This document shows, in pieces, positions 22,190 to 31,070 of a stretch of 64,000 nt of DNA. How positions within the stretch are numbered: the stretch's first letter is position 1; the number at the start of each line of letters is the position of its first letter. The DNA comes from Agelas oroides (taxonomy: Eukaryota; Porifera; Demospongiae; Agelasida; Agelasidae), in NCBI GenBank assembly GCA_949130485.1, contig OX422185.1, positions 13,438,562-13,502,561 of the forward strand, given 5' to 3'. The position numbers and the translations under genes were made by a program. The notes under the pieces were generated by a model. That model saw nothing but the letters and a program-made list of their open reading frames with translations, was not told where the DNA came from and did not search any database.

Positions 22190-22552
22190 ATAACCAATCA
22201 CATGAGGACCATACATTTGTAATCCCATGCGATCAACAACGTGATCACGAGGGACATGTGACCGATCAGATGTCTTATTACAGTACAATAGGGTCATGTG
22301 ATCAAAAACCAATCAGATTTCTTACTGTACAAACACATGAGAGTCATGTGATTGACACTGACCAATCAGCTTTCTTACTGCAATCACATGAGGACAATAT
22401 GACCAATCAGATGTTTCCTACAATCATAAAGGTCATGCGCCAATCAGATTTCTTGCTATACAATCACAGGAGGAACATGTGATTGACAACAGCCAATCGA
22501 ATGTGCCATTATAATCACATGAGGGTCATGTGATCAATAGTAGCCAATCAGT
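22190..22552 (+). repeat. Degenerate CCAAT / CATGTGA tandem repeat
   Basis: About seven diverged units of 45-60 bp, each with ACCAATCAGATTTCTTACTG-like text, then CAATCACATGAGG and GGTCATGTGATCAA. Every unit thus offers a CCAAT box and an E-box-like CACATG/CATGTG pair. An open frame crosses the array but the unit length is not constant, so coding is unlikely. Confidence 0.7.
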
Positions 22553-22642
22553 AGTTCCCAGGCCGCTCTCAGAACTTATCTCACAACCATGGCGGAAATG
22601 GCTGCAAGACAAATGTGGGAGTGGCCTGGAAATGAGGCAAGC
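22553..22642. mobile_element. Fold-back remnant (GTTCCCAGGCC)
   Basis: AGTTCCCAGGCCGCTCTC at the left is loosely paired with GGAGTGGCCTGGAAATGAGGC at the right. It is a diverged member of the TAGCCTCGTTCCCAG group. Confidence 0.5.
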
Positions 22643-22807
22643 AATCAGAACTCACAATTTCTTTAGTTGCATCCGACTGTTCGTTCCACCATCTGGTAAA
22701 GAATGCGATCTCGACGTAGATGAACGTTCTGTTCGGGTTTTGTTGGAGCTCTAAGATAACAGTGTCAAGAATGAACTGTACTGCTGCGTCCTGGATTGTC
22801 TGATCAG

Positions 22808-23236
22808 CTAGGGAGAGAGTGGGGGAGAGGTGGAGGGAGGAAGGGAGGGAGGGAGGGAGGGAGAGAGGGAGGTAGGGAGGGATGGAGGGACAGAGGGAGG
22901 GAGAGAGGGAGGGAGGGAGGGAGAAAGGGAGGAAGGGAGGGAGGGAGGGAGGTAGGGAGGGATGGAGGGACAGAGGGAGGGAGAGAGGGAGGGAGGGAGG
23001 GAGAGAGGGAGGGAGGGAGGGAGGGAGGGAGGGAGGGAGGGAGGGAGGGAGGGAGGGAGGGAGGGAGGGAGGGAGGGAGGGAGGGAGGGAGGGAGGGAGG
23101 GAGAAAGAAAGAAGGGAGGGATGAAGGGAGGGAGAAAGGAAGGAAGGAAGGGAGGGGGAGAGTGAAGGGAGGGAGAGGGAGGGAGAGGGAGGGGGAGGGA
23201 GGGGGGAGTGAAGGGAGGGAGAGGGAGGGAGGGATA
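22808..23236. repeat. Polypurine (GGGA)n tract
   Basis: About 430 bp, almost entirely purine on this strand, mostly GGGA, with an 80-bp larger unit (GGGATGGAGGGACAGAGGGA region) repeated twice at the left. It can form G-quadruplex or triplex DNA (inference). All frames are open because no pyrimidine-containing stop can form; none is a gene. Confidence 0.95.
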
Positions 23237-23866
23237 AAAATTTGATACTTCAGCTCTTAAAAGGGATGATGTTGATCACTTGATTTTGTTTTTGATCCAG
23301 GTTGAAAGTGCTTCAATGTGTGATATGTGTGACTACCCCTGGAGTACCATATCTTCACCTAGCCTCGTCCCCAGGCTCTCTCCTCAAAAACGAGGGGGGA
23401 GGAGAGAGCCTGGTAACATCCGCGGGAAAAGTTGTCGACTTCCGGCACCTTGCTCTGGCGGTACCAATCAGATTGCAGAATGAAACCACGTGTACACGTG
23501 ACACTTTGTCCACTCAGCCAAAAAATTGTCAACTCGAAAATGAACTTATAAGCGTAGACTACACCTCGAAGGTTGGTAAAAAACAGTTTTCGAATGTGCG
23601 GAAGGGGCGCAAGTCCACAGAGTCCAAGATCGAAGTTCGCTGTAGTTGGTTTGCGGGAGCGACTCGCTCACCATACTTCGCTGCTCCGAGTTTACATGTG
23701 CAAAGTGCGTCACGGAACTCAACAGAGCTGCGGATGCCTCGAAGATGAGGAGCGAAATTGTAAATAGCTTGCGCTGCTACCAGGTATAGTACTGATATTG
23801 CATGGGAGGTTATTAAATCACATGACAGCAGCTACCCTGTTTGCGTTTCTTTGTGATTATAACAGA
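23237..23866. other. Non-genic stretch with a 52-bp hairpin
   Basis: TAGCCTCGTCCCCAGGCTCT at 23,360 pairs with AGAGAGCCTGGTAAC at 23,402-23,416. Downstream, 23,440-23,790 is open in one frame and ends CTGCTACCAG|GTATAG, a possible splice donor, but I recognise nothing in it and do not call an exon. Confidence 0.4.
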
Positions 23867-24140
23867 TGATGTTTGCTTATTCTCATCCAATGTTACGTTA
23901 GCGTTACTGTGTACAAATCCACTAGGGCTCAAACAAATAGGAGATAATCATGTTTGCTTATTCTCATCCAATGTTACGTTAGCGTTACTGTGTACAAATC
24001 CACTAGGGCTCACACAAATAGGAGATAATCATGTTTGCTTATTCTCATCCAATGTTACGTTAGCGTTACTGTGTACAAATCCAGTAGGGCTCAAACAACT
24101 AGGAGATAATCATGTTTGCTTATTCTTGCTAACATAATAT
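23867..24140 (+). repeat. 81-bp tandem repeat, 3.3 copies
   Basis: GTTTGCTTATTCTCATCCAA to GGGCTCAAACAAATAGGAGA is repeated at exact 81-base spacing (27 codons), so one frame stays open and encodes VCLFSSNVTLALLCTNP repeats. There is no ATG in that frame and no homology, so I treat it as a minisatellite. Confidence 0.85.
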
Positions 24141-24356
24141 ATGACTAGTTGACTATGTGATGTAATGACAGGTAGACAGACGGGGGACGGTGCCTGACAA
24201 AGAATCTCGAGGCCTTTCTTGTACTATCCTGTCCAAGGACTTGAGACCAGAACATTCAAAAGATAGCATCAATACAGCTTGTTGTTCAGTAGACTCAAGA
24301 ATGATCAATGTCAATTATCTAGCACCGCCCCTCATGCATCGACCCCTCTGTCTGGC

Positions 24357-24729
24357 TAGTCTCGGAACCCAGACCCTCGAAAAATCGAAAAGGAGGGTCT
24401 GGTAAATCAGCTGGGGTGGAAGTGTACACTTCGGAATGTTAGGAATTTTATTAATTGCTTACCTTCTGTAGCCAGTTAGAGCTTTCTGCTGAACCAGACA
24501 CTTGCAAAAGTGTTCTAATCTTTCCCGCTTGGTGTTCACAGCTTTCTGAAACGAAGCTAAATGCGAAGACGGTTCTCGTGTGGTTAGCATTTCTAATAAA
24601 CGCACATCAGAATGCTAATCAAAAGCCAATCGGAAGTGCGCCTGCATACCGGGCGCAGTGTACACTTCCACCCCAGCCGATTTATCAGACCCTCCTTTTC
24701 GATTTTTCGAGGGTCTGGTTCCGAGACTA
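24357..24729. mobile_element. Family B MITE, copy 2
   Basis: Starts TAGTCTCGGAACCCAGACCC and ends GGGTCTGGTTCCGAGACTA; CGAAAAATCGAAAAGGAGGG is inverted at the right end. Flanks CTGTCTGGC and CAGTCTGGC match at eight of nine bases, a slightly decayed target duplication. Compare the copy at 7,332-7,689. Confidence 0.85.
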
Positions 24730-24914
24730 CAGTCTGGCTGACCTCAACACACAAGATGAAATCTCCCAGGCCTTCCCTCTCTGCTTTTGCACATTGTAAG
24801 TGATCAACAAACTGGAGCCAGAGAAGGCCTGGGAATGGGGATATTCAAATCCACTCAAGCCCCTAAATTATATTACCATAAACGGTTGATAGTACTAATC
24901 TTATTTAAACCAAC
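24730..24914 (-). other. Start of intron after the mannosidase exon
   Basis: Contains a short family A hairpin (CCCAGGCCTTCCCTC and GAGAAGGCCTGGGAATG around 24,757-24,839). I could not find a second mannosidase exon here or further left. Confidence 0.4.
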
Positions 24915-25065
24915 CTCCATAATAGTACTCGTCCACCGTCTTCAGCCATCCGACATCGTCATGGGTGTGGGGAACGATATGCACGTAGATGGTCTCGTCA
25001 TCGCCCGCACTGAAGGCGCAGGCAGCGCAGAAAGTGAGCAGCAAAGCTACTGTGCGAGCAACCAT
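24915..25065 (-). CDS. MAN2B1: Lysosomal alpha-mannosidase, first exon only
   Basis: The exon encodes [20 protein letters not shown], a typical signal peptide, and then [20 protein letters not shown] and [10 protein letters not shown]. This is the start of glycoside hydrolase family 38, whose lysosomal members cleave alpha-mannose from N-glycans. The HTHDDVGW motif supplies the first zinc-binding His and Asp of the family; the catalytic Asp lies further on and is not seen. The exon ends at GGAG|GTTGGT in phase 1. An alternative ATG four codons upstream (25,077) is in frame. About 900 more residues are expected but no further exon was found to the left, so either introns are long and repeat-filled, or this is an orphan first exon. 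The next gene upstream, on the same strand, is an oxidase. Confidence 0.8.
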
Positions 25066-25402
25066 ATTTGAATGCATCAGGTGACCGCTTGCACATGCGC
25101 GCGCCAAAGCCGCAGTAATTTTGAATTCTGACCAATCAAAATAGTGGGTGGCCTGCACTCGAACTCCTCCACAGTATTGTGTGGAGATACAAGAGCAAAT
25201 TGAGCCAATTAAACTGCACAACATTTTTGATTGGCTCCCATTGTGTTGTTACTGTAATCAGACATTTCAACCACTGTAAGTTTTGACCAATCAGAGTGAT
25301 CGAAACATTTGGGATGTTTACTGATAGCAAAAAGTTTGAATGGAAACTAAATAGTCAAATATAATTACAAAAATATAAATCAGTCGTTTTTCAAAGTTTT
25401 GA
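25066..25402. other. Intergenic region
   Basis: Contains three CCAATCA motifs (either strand) close to the mannosidase start, which could be promoter CCAAT boxes. No gene seen. Confidence 0.4.
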
Positions 25403-26452
25403 TCAGTTCACAAGCCCTTTCTTTTCCAAACATTTCTGCACCAAATTCACAGCTTGAACTGCGCACCCCCAGCTCAGCATCACTCCATGACCCCCGTGTC
25501 CATAATTGTGAATCACCGGGATGGAGGTCAGAGAGGTATCAATCTCTAGTCGTACCCTCTCCCTGCCAGGTCGTAGACAAACCCATCCCCCAATCACCTC
25601 TGCTCCTTTCAACACTGGAGCAAGTTTCAGACACTCTTGATAAATTTTCTCAGTTGTATCTTCACTTGTAGTTGTCGACCAGTTATTCATCTCAGCCGTT
25701 CCACCGAGTAGAACGACATCTTTATGAGGTATAACGTATGCGACATTGCTCATATCTGGCTCTCGATTATAGTATATGGTTTTCACCCACGGGGCCTTTA
25801 CGACTACTATCTGTCCGCTGATTGGGAAAACCGCGTCATCAGCAACCAAATCCCGTGCTCCTAACCCTGTACAATTCACAATGATATCATAGTTTTTGAG
25901 ATCGGGCTCCGTTAAACTCTCGACCTTTCGTTGCACAATTTTGCCTCCATTTTCTTGAATCTTCCCCATGACCCATGGTAGATACTTGTTTCCTTTGAGT
26001 AGAAAAGTACGGAATGACCAAATGGTCTCAAATCTCTCATACGGCAAGTTGAGCACCTTTGCTTCGACATCACTTAACTCCTTGAAATCAAACAGCAAGT
26101 CTTTAAACCACGGGGTAGGTTGCTTCTTTTTGAAAAATTTATACCCTGGAGAGATATGGATTCCAGTCGCATCTTCACCATAGGTCTGATGAACGTGGTT
26201 TAAACGGTGGAACGTGTCGGTAACCCATTGCTCTGAATCCCTCTCAAATTCACTGTCGCCTCCAGGGATGTAGTTTCCCCCAGGCAAAATCATTGCTCCT
26301 GCACGATCGCTCGTGGTATCTGGGGAGAATTTGTCGGCAATTATGGTTAGGTCGAGCTGTGATCTGTACTTTTCTGTCAGGCATAGTCCAACAGAAAGAC
26401 CCATCACACCCGCACCCACAACTGCTATACGAGGTTTGGAGGGAGCTGACAT
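25403..26452 (-). CDS. D-amino-acid/D-aspartate oxidase 1 (349 aa)
   Basis: FAD-dependent oxidase that converts D-amino acids to 2-oxo acids, ammonia and hydrogen peroxide. The N-terminus has the dinucleotide-binding GxGxxG motif (IAVVGAGVMGLS, residues 9-20), then TTSDRAG for flavin contact, an NCTGLGARDL segment near 195, and the family signature VIHNYGHGGHGVMLSWG near 315-331. The substrate-carboxylate Arg is kept in CLRPGRERVRLE, and a Tyr in NVAYVIPH fits the active-site Tyr. The second Arg typical of D-aspartate oxidases (in GGTR) is Ala here (GGTAEMNNW), so substrate choice is open. Length is normal (about 340-350). It ends KKGLVN, without the peroxisomal tripeptide seen in the three paralogs. 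CTCTTTACAG just upstream of the ATG suggests a 5'-UTR intron. It is head-to-head with oxidase 2. Confidence 0.93.
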   Translation of the reverse strand: MSAPSKPRIAVVGAGVMGLSVGLCLTEKYRSQLDLTIIADKFSPDTTSDRAGAMILPGGNYIPGGDSEFERDSEQWVTDTFHRLNHVHQTYGEDATGIHISPGYKFFKKKQPTPWFKDLLFDFKELSDVEAKVLNLPYERFETIWSFRTFLLKGNKYLPWVMGKIQENGGKIVQRKVESLTEPDLKNYDIIVNCTGLGARDLVADDAVFPISGQIVVVKAPWVKTIYYNREPDMSNVAYVIPHKDVVLLGGTAEMNNWSTTTSEDTTEKIYQECLKLAPVLKGAEVIGGWVCLRPGRERVRLEIDTSLTSIPVIHNYGHGGHGVMLSWGCAVQAVNLVQKCLEKKGLVN

Positions 26453-26513
26453 CGTGTCTCACAGTTCACCTGTAAAGAGAGGGAACAGTGAAATAAGTAG
26501 TCTCGCTCCTCCC

Positions 26514-26632
26514 TAGCCTCGTTCCCAGGCCAACCCCGTTTTTTGTTCTTCGGTTTGCATAATCCGCCTCCGTGTATTATATTGAACGCAAACCGAAGAA
26601 CAAAAAACGGGGTTGGCCTGGGAACGAGGCTA
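26514..26632. mobile_element. 119-bp TAGCCTCGTT fold-back between oxidases 1 and 2
   Basis: Almost perfect hairpin: TAGCCTCGTTCCCAGGCCAA, CCCCGTTTTTTGTTCTTCGG and their complements around a 25-base loop. CTCCTCCC flanks both ends (8 bp). It sits in the shared promoter region of the divergent oxidase pair. Confidence 0.9.
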
Positions 26633-27270
26633 CTCCTCCCAGCGTGAGAGTCTGGCCCGCGAGACTATGAAATAAGGTCCGAACAACTACTATCCTTTAT
26701 AGTATACCTTTCATTAGCTAAAATTCCCTGGCCTTTTTGCGGCTCTAAGGTATTCACCTTCCTGGACTGGCAGCTCGCTTCCTATACAGTTCCGTCTGCG
26801 TTCAGATCATGTTCAAGGTAGCCCCACCCACGTACCGCCTATATTAATTCCGGTGCAAACCGTGCGAGGATTAATCTTATTACTTCCGGTGCAAAAAGTT
26901 GGGTGGACGGATCAAGACGACTGACCTCAGGATATCAGGTGTGTGCAGCTAATTCTGTGTGCTTTCCTGCATATAAGCATACTTATACTGTCAGGTTCCA
27001 GAAAAGAAGGTGGCATGCGAGAAACCACACTCATAAACATCATAGCAAAGATTACAGCTACTACTGACCCCAAAGGGGCATGTGAGTCGAGCTACTTCCT
27101 ATGCCTTAGGGCACTGCTCTCACACATACACAATATAGGTACAGTATAAAATAGCTAGAAACAGCACACTAACATATATGGAAGGCAGTTATTTGAACGT
27201 GCAAGCATCTTATCAATTTTCCACCTCTTATTTGTAGGTATCATCACCAACCAAAACGAGACCAGTCAAA
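26633..27270. promoter_or_regulatory. Divergent promoter / 5'-UTR region of oxidases 1 and 2
   Basis: The two oxidase starts are 818 bp apart and point away from each other. CTTATTTGTAG just before ATG 27,271 is a good 3' splice site, so a 5'-UTR exon probably lies in this region; ATATCAG|GTGTGTG near 26,939 is one possible donor. I see no TATA box that I would trust. Confidence 0.45.
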
Positions 27271-28347
27271 ATGTCCAGTTCATCACCTTTGAAACCTCGC
27301 ATAGCAGTTGTGGGTGCTGGCGTGATTGGTCTTTCCGTCGGACTATGCCTGACAGAAATGTACGGATCACAGCTTGACTTGACAATAATTGCTGATGAAT
27401 TCTCTCCAAATACCACTAGTGATCGTGCAGGTGCAGTTTTTATACCCGGAGGAAACTATGTGCCAGGTGGAAGTGATAGTTTTGAGGAGGATGCTGTAAA
27501 ATGGGAAAGACAAAGTTTCGACCGATTCAAACACTTGTATGACACAGCAGGTGAAGATGCAACCGGTATACAAATCAATCCCTGTTACAAGTTTTATGAT
27601 AGGAAGCAACCTACCCCATGGTTCAAGGATATGTTATTAGATTTCAAAGAGTTGAGTGAGCTCGAAGCAAAGGCACTCAACTTGCCGTATGATAAATTTG
27701 AGACCATTTGGTCATTTCGTACTGTCATAATCAAAGGAGAAACATATCTGCCTTGGATGATGAAAAAGATTAAAGAAAATGGAGGCCAAATTGTGCAGCA
27801 CAAAGTTGTGAGTTTAGCAGAACCAGAGCTTGCGGCCTATGACATTATCATAAACTGTACAGGGTTAGGAGCACGTGGCCTTGTCGGTGACAACACGCTT
27901 TTTCCTGTTAGGGGGCAGTTGGTGACCGTAAAGGCTCCCTGGGTGAAAACAATCTATCATCATCGTGAGCACGACCTCAGTAGCGTTGCATACATCATAC
28001 CTCGAAGTGATGTTGTCATACTTGGTGGCACTTCAGAGCCAAAACAGTGGTCAACCATCCCAGATCCGAAAGTAGCCAAGGAGATCTACCAGAAATGTCT
28101 CAAGCTTGCTCCAGAGTTGAAAGGAGCAGAAATAGTTGGAGGTTGGGCATGTTTGCGTCCTGTTCGGCACACAGTACGGTTGGAGATTGAAAGCACTTCA
28201 CCAAGCGTCCCCCTAGTGATTCATAACTATGGTCATGGGGGTCATGGCATTATTCTCAGCTGGGGGTGTGCATTGGACACAGTGAAATTGGTTCACAGCT
28301 GCTTAGAGAAAAAAGTATTCACGCTGCAGACAGTGTCTAAGCTTTAA
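27271..28347 (+). CDS. D-amino-acid/D-aspartate oxidase 2, PTS1 ending SKL (358 aa)
   Basis: Close paralog of oxidase 1 with the same motifs in order: GAGVIGLSVG (FAD binding), TTSDRAGAVFIPGGNY, NCTGLGARGLVG, CLRPVRHTVRLE and the signature VIHNYGHGGHGIILSWG. The active-site Tyr is present in SVAYIIPR, and the position of the D-aspartate-specific Arg is Ser (GGTSEPKQW). Unlike oxidase 1 it has a C-terminal tail ending TVSKL; SKL is the canonical type 1 peroxisomal targeting signal, so the enzyme should be in peroxisomes, where its hydrogen peroxide can be removed. The ORF is uninterrupted. Confidence 0.94.
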   Translation: MSSSSPLKPRIAVVGAGVIGLSVGLCLTEMYGSQLDLTIIADEFSPNTTSDRAGAVFIPGGNYVPGGSDSFEEDAVKWERQSFDRFKHLYDTAGEDATGIQINPCYKFYDRKQPTPWFKDMLLDFKELSELEAKALNLPYDKFETIWSFRTVIIKGETYLPWMMKKIKENGGQIVQHKVVSLAEPELAAYDIIINCTGLGARGLVGDNTLFPVRGQLVTVKAPWVKTIYHHREHDLSSVAYIIPRSDVVILGGTSEPKQWSTIPDPKVAKEIYQKCLKLAPELKGAEIVGGWACLRPVRHTVRLEIESTSPSVPLVIHNYGHGGHGIILSWGCALDTVKLVHSCLEKKVFTLQTVSKL

Positions 28348-28625
28348 GCAACATCCTATGACACATCAATGCTTATGAAATATGGAAGTCCATTTGATTA
28401 CTCTTGGCAGCTCATAAGTTACACAAATGTACATTATGCGTAGGTAGAATTAAGTGACTTGAATTTGATTAGGCAAAAGTCAACTGTATATACAAAGTGT
28501 ACAGACATAGCCCATTACCTAGGCAACACATAACAGTGTTGTTAATTAATGTCTCTCTCTTTTAAAGCACAGTGTTGCAAGTTAATGGTTATTGGTTATA
28601 AGCTTCCTATGGAGTGGACTTGCAC

Positions 28626-28753
28626 TAGCCTCGTTCCCAGGCCTCCCCCGTTTTCATTCTTCGGTTTACATTCAGTATAATACACGGCAGCGGAACAGCC
28701 TGAACGTAAACCGAAGAATGAAAACAGGGGAGGCCTGCATGGGAACGAGGCTA
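28626..28753. mobile_element. 128-bp TAGCCTCGTT fold-back after oxidase 2
   Basis: TAGCCTCGTTCCCAGGCCTC, CCCGTTTTCATTCTTCGGTT and their complements; right arm has a 3-base insertion. GACTTGCAC is repeated exactly on both sides (9 bp). Its inner CTTCGGTTTACATTCA part resembles the element at 26,514, so these two are one subfamily. Confidence 0.9.
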
Positions 28754-29027
28754 GACTTGCACATTGGTGCCAATGTGTAAAACAATGACCCCCATGCAGG
28801 GGAATATATACATGTGCATGCAATTATGCATGGTGTGCCATTCATCAACAAGGCAGAGGTCACATACATGTGAGTGTATATAAAGCCGGCAACAAGTATA
28901 GCTCTAACTCCCTTACAACTATAGTCTGCATGGTTCAGTGAGGCTACTAACAATGATGAAAATGATAACAAACTAAACACAGAACGTTTGTAGCAGTTTT
29001 TGTTACTACTCTCTTGTTATCAGCTGC

Positions 29028-29480
29028 CACTGGGGGTTCCACCGCTGCATGATTCTTGCACAGCTTCTCTTCCTCCACTTGTTTTCGGAGAAGACAAGTG
29101 TCTAATTTCAGGAGATGATGAAATTGTAAATCTTACTAGTCAGAATATCTCTGCAAAATGTGTATATACACTGTTTTGCTAGGCTGTTTCCACCCAACTA
29201 ACTCCTGTGCAGAGCTTGCAGAGCAAAAGCCAGACACCACCTCAGAAACTACTGGATACTCAACTCCACACAGTCACCAGTCCAAGTGTTCTGTGAAATG
29301 GGTGATGTGTTTCCAGCTAGTCTCAATGTCACCAGAGGCTGGGTGATGAGGGTAGCAAACTTGAACATGACAGACCCTGACCAGCAATACCTATCTTTAG
29401 GCGATTGTGCCACCCTTCAACATGATTGTTTGCCCTTATGTATGAAGCCACTCTCAAACACATTCCAAAAGGCCGGGTAG
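29028..29480 (+). pseudogene. Possible broken extracellular-domain gene fragment
   Basis: After a splice-acceptor-like TTATCAG, the frame reads GVPPLHDSCTASLPPLVFGE and stops; a later frame reads GDVFPASLNVTRGWVMRVAN then LNMTDPDQQY and stops at 29,480. The W-x-RVAxLxMTDPxQQ phrase resembles a Cys-rich extracellular domain that I associate with sponge secreted proteins, but the match is from memory and weak. Stops and frame changes argue for a decayed copy. Confidence 0.3.
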
Positions 29481-29734
29481 AGGGTAGCTGCCCACCAGCC
29501 AGGTCTCCTCATAGTATGTTACAAATTCCTCTACCCTGGCAGGTTAGCCTTTACAGCCTGCCATGCCAGTCTCACACACCTCTGTGGTACAAACCTTTGA
29601 TATTGGGGGCTGTACCAAGAGTAACCTTTGATATTGGGTATTGAAGAGCAATGTTAACTTAGTATTAGCTAATTTTACTGAGTAGGCGAAAGGACACAAA
29701 TTGATCTTTAGTAGGCGAATTGAGAGCAGGGTGG

Positions 29735-29905
29735 TGGCTTGGTGGCCCATCTTTGTAGTTTCCGCGCACCCTCCTCGGAGAAACTGACAGTGAAAGGTAT
29801 GAATATACCGCCTGCCTCATCGCTTGTCGTCTTCGTTGGATGTGAGAGCCCAATTTGTCGTGGAGCACATGGCGCGGGCACCTCATGCAGCCCCACCCCC
29901 TTTTA
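29735..29905 (-). pseudogene. Oxidase pseudogene fragment with internal deletion
   Basis: On the minus strand, the sequence before the start (AAAAGGGGGTGGGGCT, GGTGCCCGCGCCATGTG) matches the 5' flank of oxidase 3 at 55,925-55,970, and the following TTSDEAGGIFIPFTVSFSEE with GARKLQRWAT matches its residues 45-80 or so. The region coding the FAD-binding GxGxxG motif is replaced by about 30 unrelated bases. The match ends after RWAT. It is therefore a truncated copy, likely from the oxidase 3/4 lineage, lying between oxidase 2 and the membrane-protein gene. Confidence 0.85.
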
Positions 29906-29960
29906 ATTAATCCTGCAGTATTCGTGATCGAACCCGCTGATCTTGGTGAAATTTCGCGCG

Positions 29961-31070
29961 ATGGTAAACTACGACGAATACGTGAACCTTACTGTGGTTC
30001 CTACCGTACCTATTTTTGTATTGACAGTAATCGGAATCCTTCCTCCGATTTGTTTCTTGATCTGCTTCTGCTGCAAAGGCAGAACTGCCAAAAGACGACA
30101 GTTATATTGTCTATTGGAAATGTACAAAGTCATATCCTTCGTATTCAGAGATGCAATTCAGAAAGCAGAAGTAAATCTGGATGAAAATGGAAGAGAAGTA
30201 GTCGGTGTGAACCAGACTGTAGTGAGAAAGCTTCGCGTATTCATCCTCTTTAACCGGACAATATCTCGACAGTTGATTCCATCTGTCTTTCCTACTATAA
30301 CAGTGTTCTTTTCATGTTTCTTTGTAGTTTTCTGGGGAACGTTCTTGAATGTTGAATCTCAGAACACTTGTGATCCAGACCTGGACTGCTTTCCTTTTGA
30401 CACTGATTTGAACCCTCTGCAGAATGAACCGATAATGAACTGTACTGACTTTGATACAAGCGACAATGTTACTATCATCTGCTACCAGCTTGTGTTCAAA
30501 CCTGTTGATGCACTTGGATTGGTTGGGGGATTGCTGGCATTTACACAAGTTAGTATTAAGCTGTTGGGAAGTGTGTTAGTTTGGTCTATGCAGCCATGTC
30601 ATGAGGAGGGAGAGAGAGGTTGCTGTAAAAGGTGTTTCTGGTCTGACAGTCCACAACGGCATGATGACATAGATTCATTTCTTCCCGATGATCTGGAAGA
30701 GGGAGGTTGCTGTAGTCGTAAGTCTTGCTATACACAATATAAGCTACATGTAAAACCTCACTACAACAAGGTTCAATACTGCTGCTGCTCCTGCTGTTAC
30801 CCATGTTTCAAGATTGCAGTTCGTGTTGCGCTGGTACTCGTACCTCTTGTTATATGTATTACTGCACTTGTAAGTTACTATGCAGTGCCCTCCTTCAGAA
30901 ATAATGTCCACAAATACCTGGGTTACCAGGTTGCAATGTTCCAGTATGCAACATTCCAGGATGCAACGTTCGTTGCTTACACACTCATATTTGTGTATCT
31001 TGGTTTTCTATCCATCATGTTTGTGAATGTATTGCATCGTTCTAAACATAATAATTACCAAATGTTTTGA
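29961..31070 (+). CDS. Five-pass membrane protein, Cys-rich, paralog 1 (369 aa)
   Basis: Unrecognised membrane protein. Predicted hydrophobic helices lie at about 14-38, 108-128, 184-209, 284-309 and 336-357. After the first is a Cys/basic patch (CFCCKGRTAKRR). Between helices 2 and 3 is a ~55-residue loop with four Cys (137, 143, 161, 174) and N-glycosylation sites, which probably faces outside; its end reads NVTIICYQL. A long loop between helices 3 and 4 has three Cys clusters (CCKRC, GGCCSRKSC, YCCCSCCYPC), possibly acylated or metal-binding (inference). A homolog at 48,703-49,716 has the same order of helices and the same last Cys spacing (C-x12-C). The ATG at 29,961 is the first in frame. 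Confidence 0.8.
   Translation: MVNYDEYVNLTVVPTVPIFVLTVIGILPPICFLICFCCKGRTAKRRQLYCLLEMYKVISFVFRDAIQKAEVNLDENGREVVGVNQTVVRKLRVFILFNRTISRQLIPSVFPTITVFFSCFFVVFWGTFLNVESQNTCDPDLDCFPFDTDLNPLQNEPIMNCTDFDTSDNVTIICYQLVFKPVDALGLVGGLLAFTQVSIKLLGSVLVWSMQPCHEEGERGCCKRCFWSDSPQRHDDIDSFLPDDLEEGGCCSRKSCYTQYKLHVKPHYNKVQYCCCSCCYPCFKIAVRVALVLVPLVICITALVSYYAVPSFRNNVHKYLGYQVAMFQYATFQDATFVAYTLIFVYLGFLSIMFVNVLHRSKHNNYQMF

Noticed and set aside
22796-23245. 149-residue Gly/Arg/Glu-rich protein
   Set aside because: It is the translation of the GGGA tract; no start context or other domain.
23841-24137. 98-residue repeat protein (27-residue units)
   Set aside because: No ATG start, no homology, and the frame is open only because the unit is 81 bp.
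24455-24803. 114-residue frame containing AFLINAHQNANQKPIGSAPAY, also seen near 7,540
   Set aside because: Conserved between two places only because both are copies of family B MITE, which is bounded by inverted repeats.
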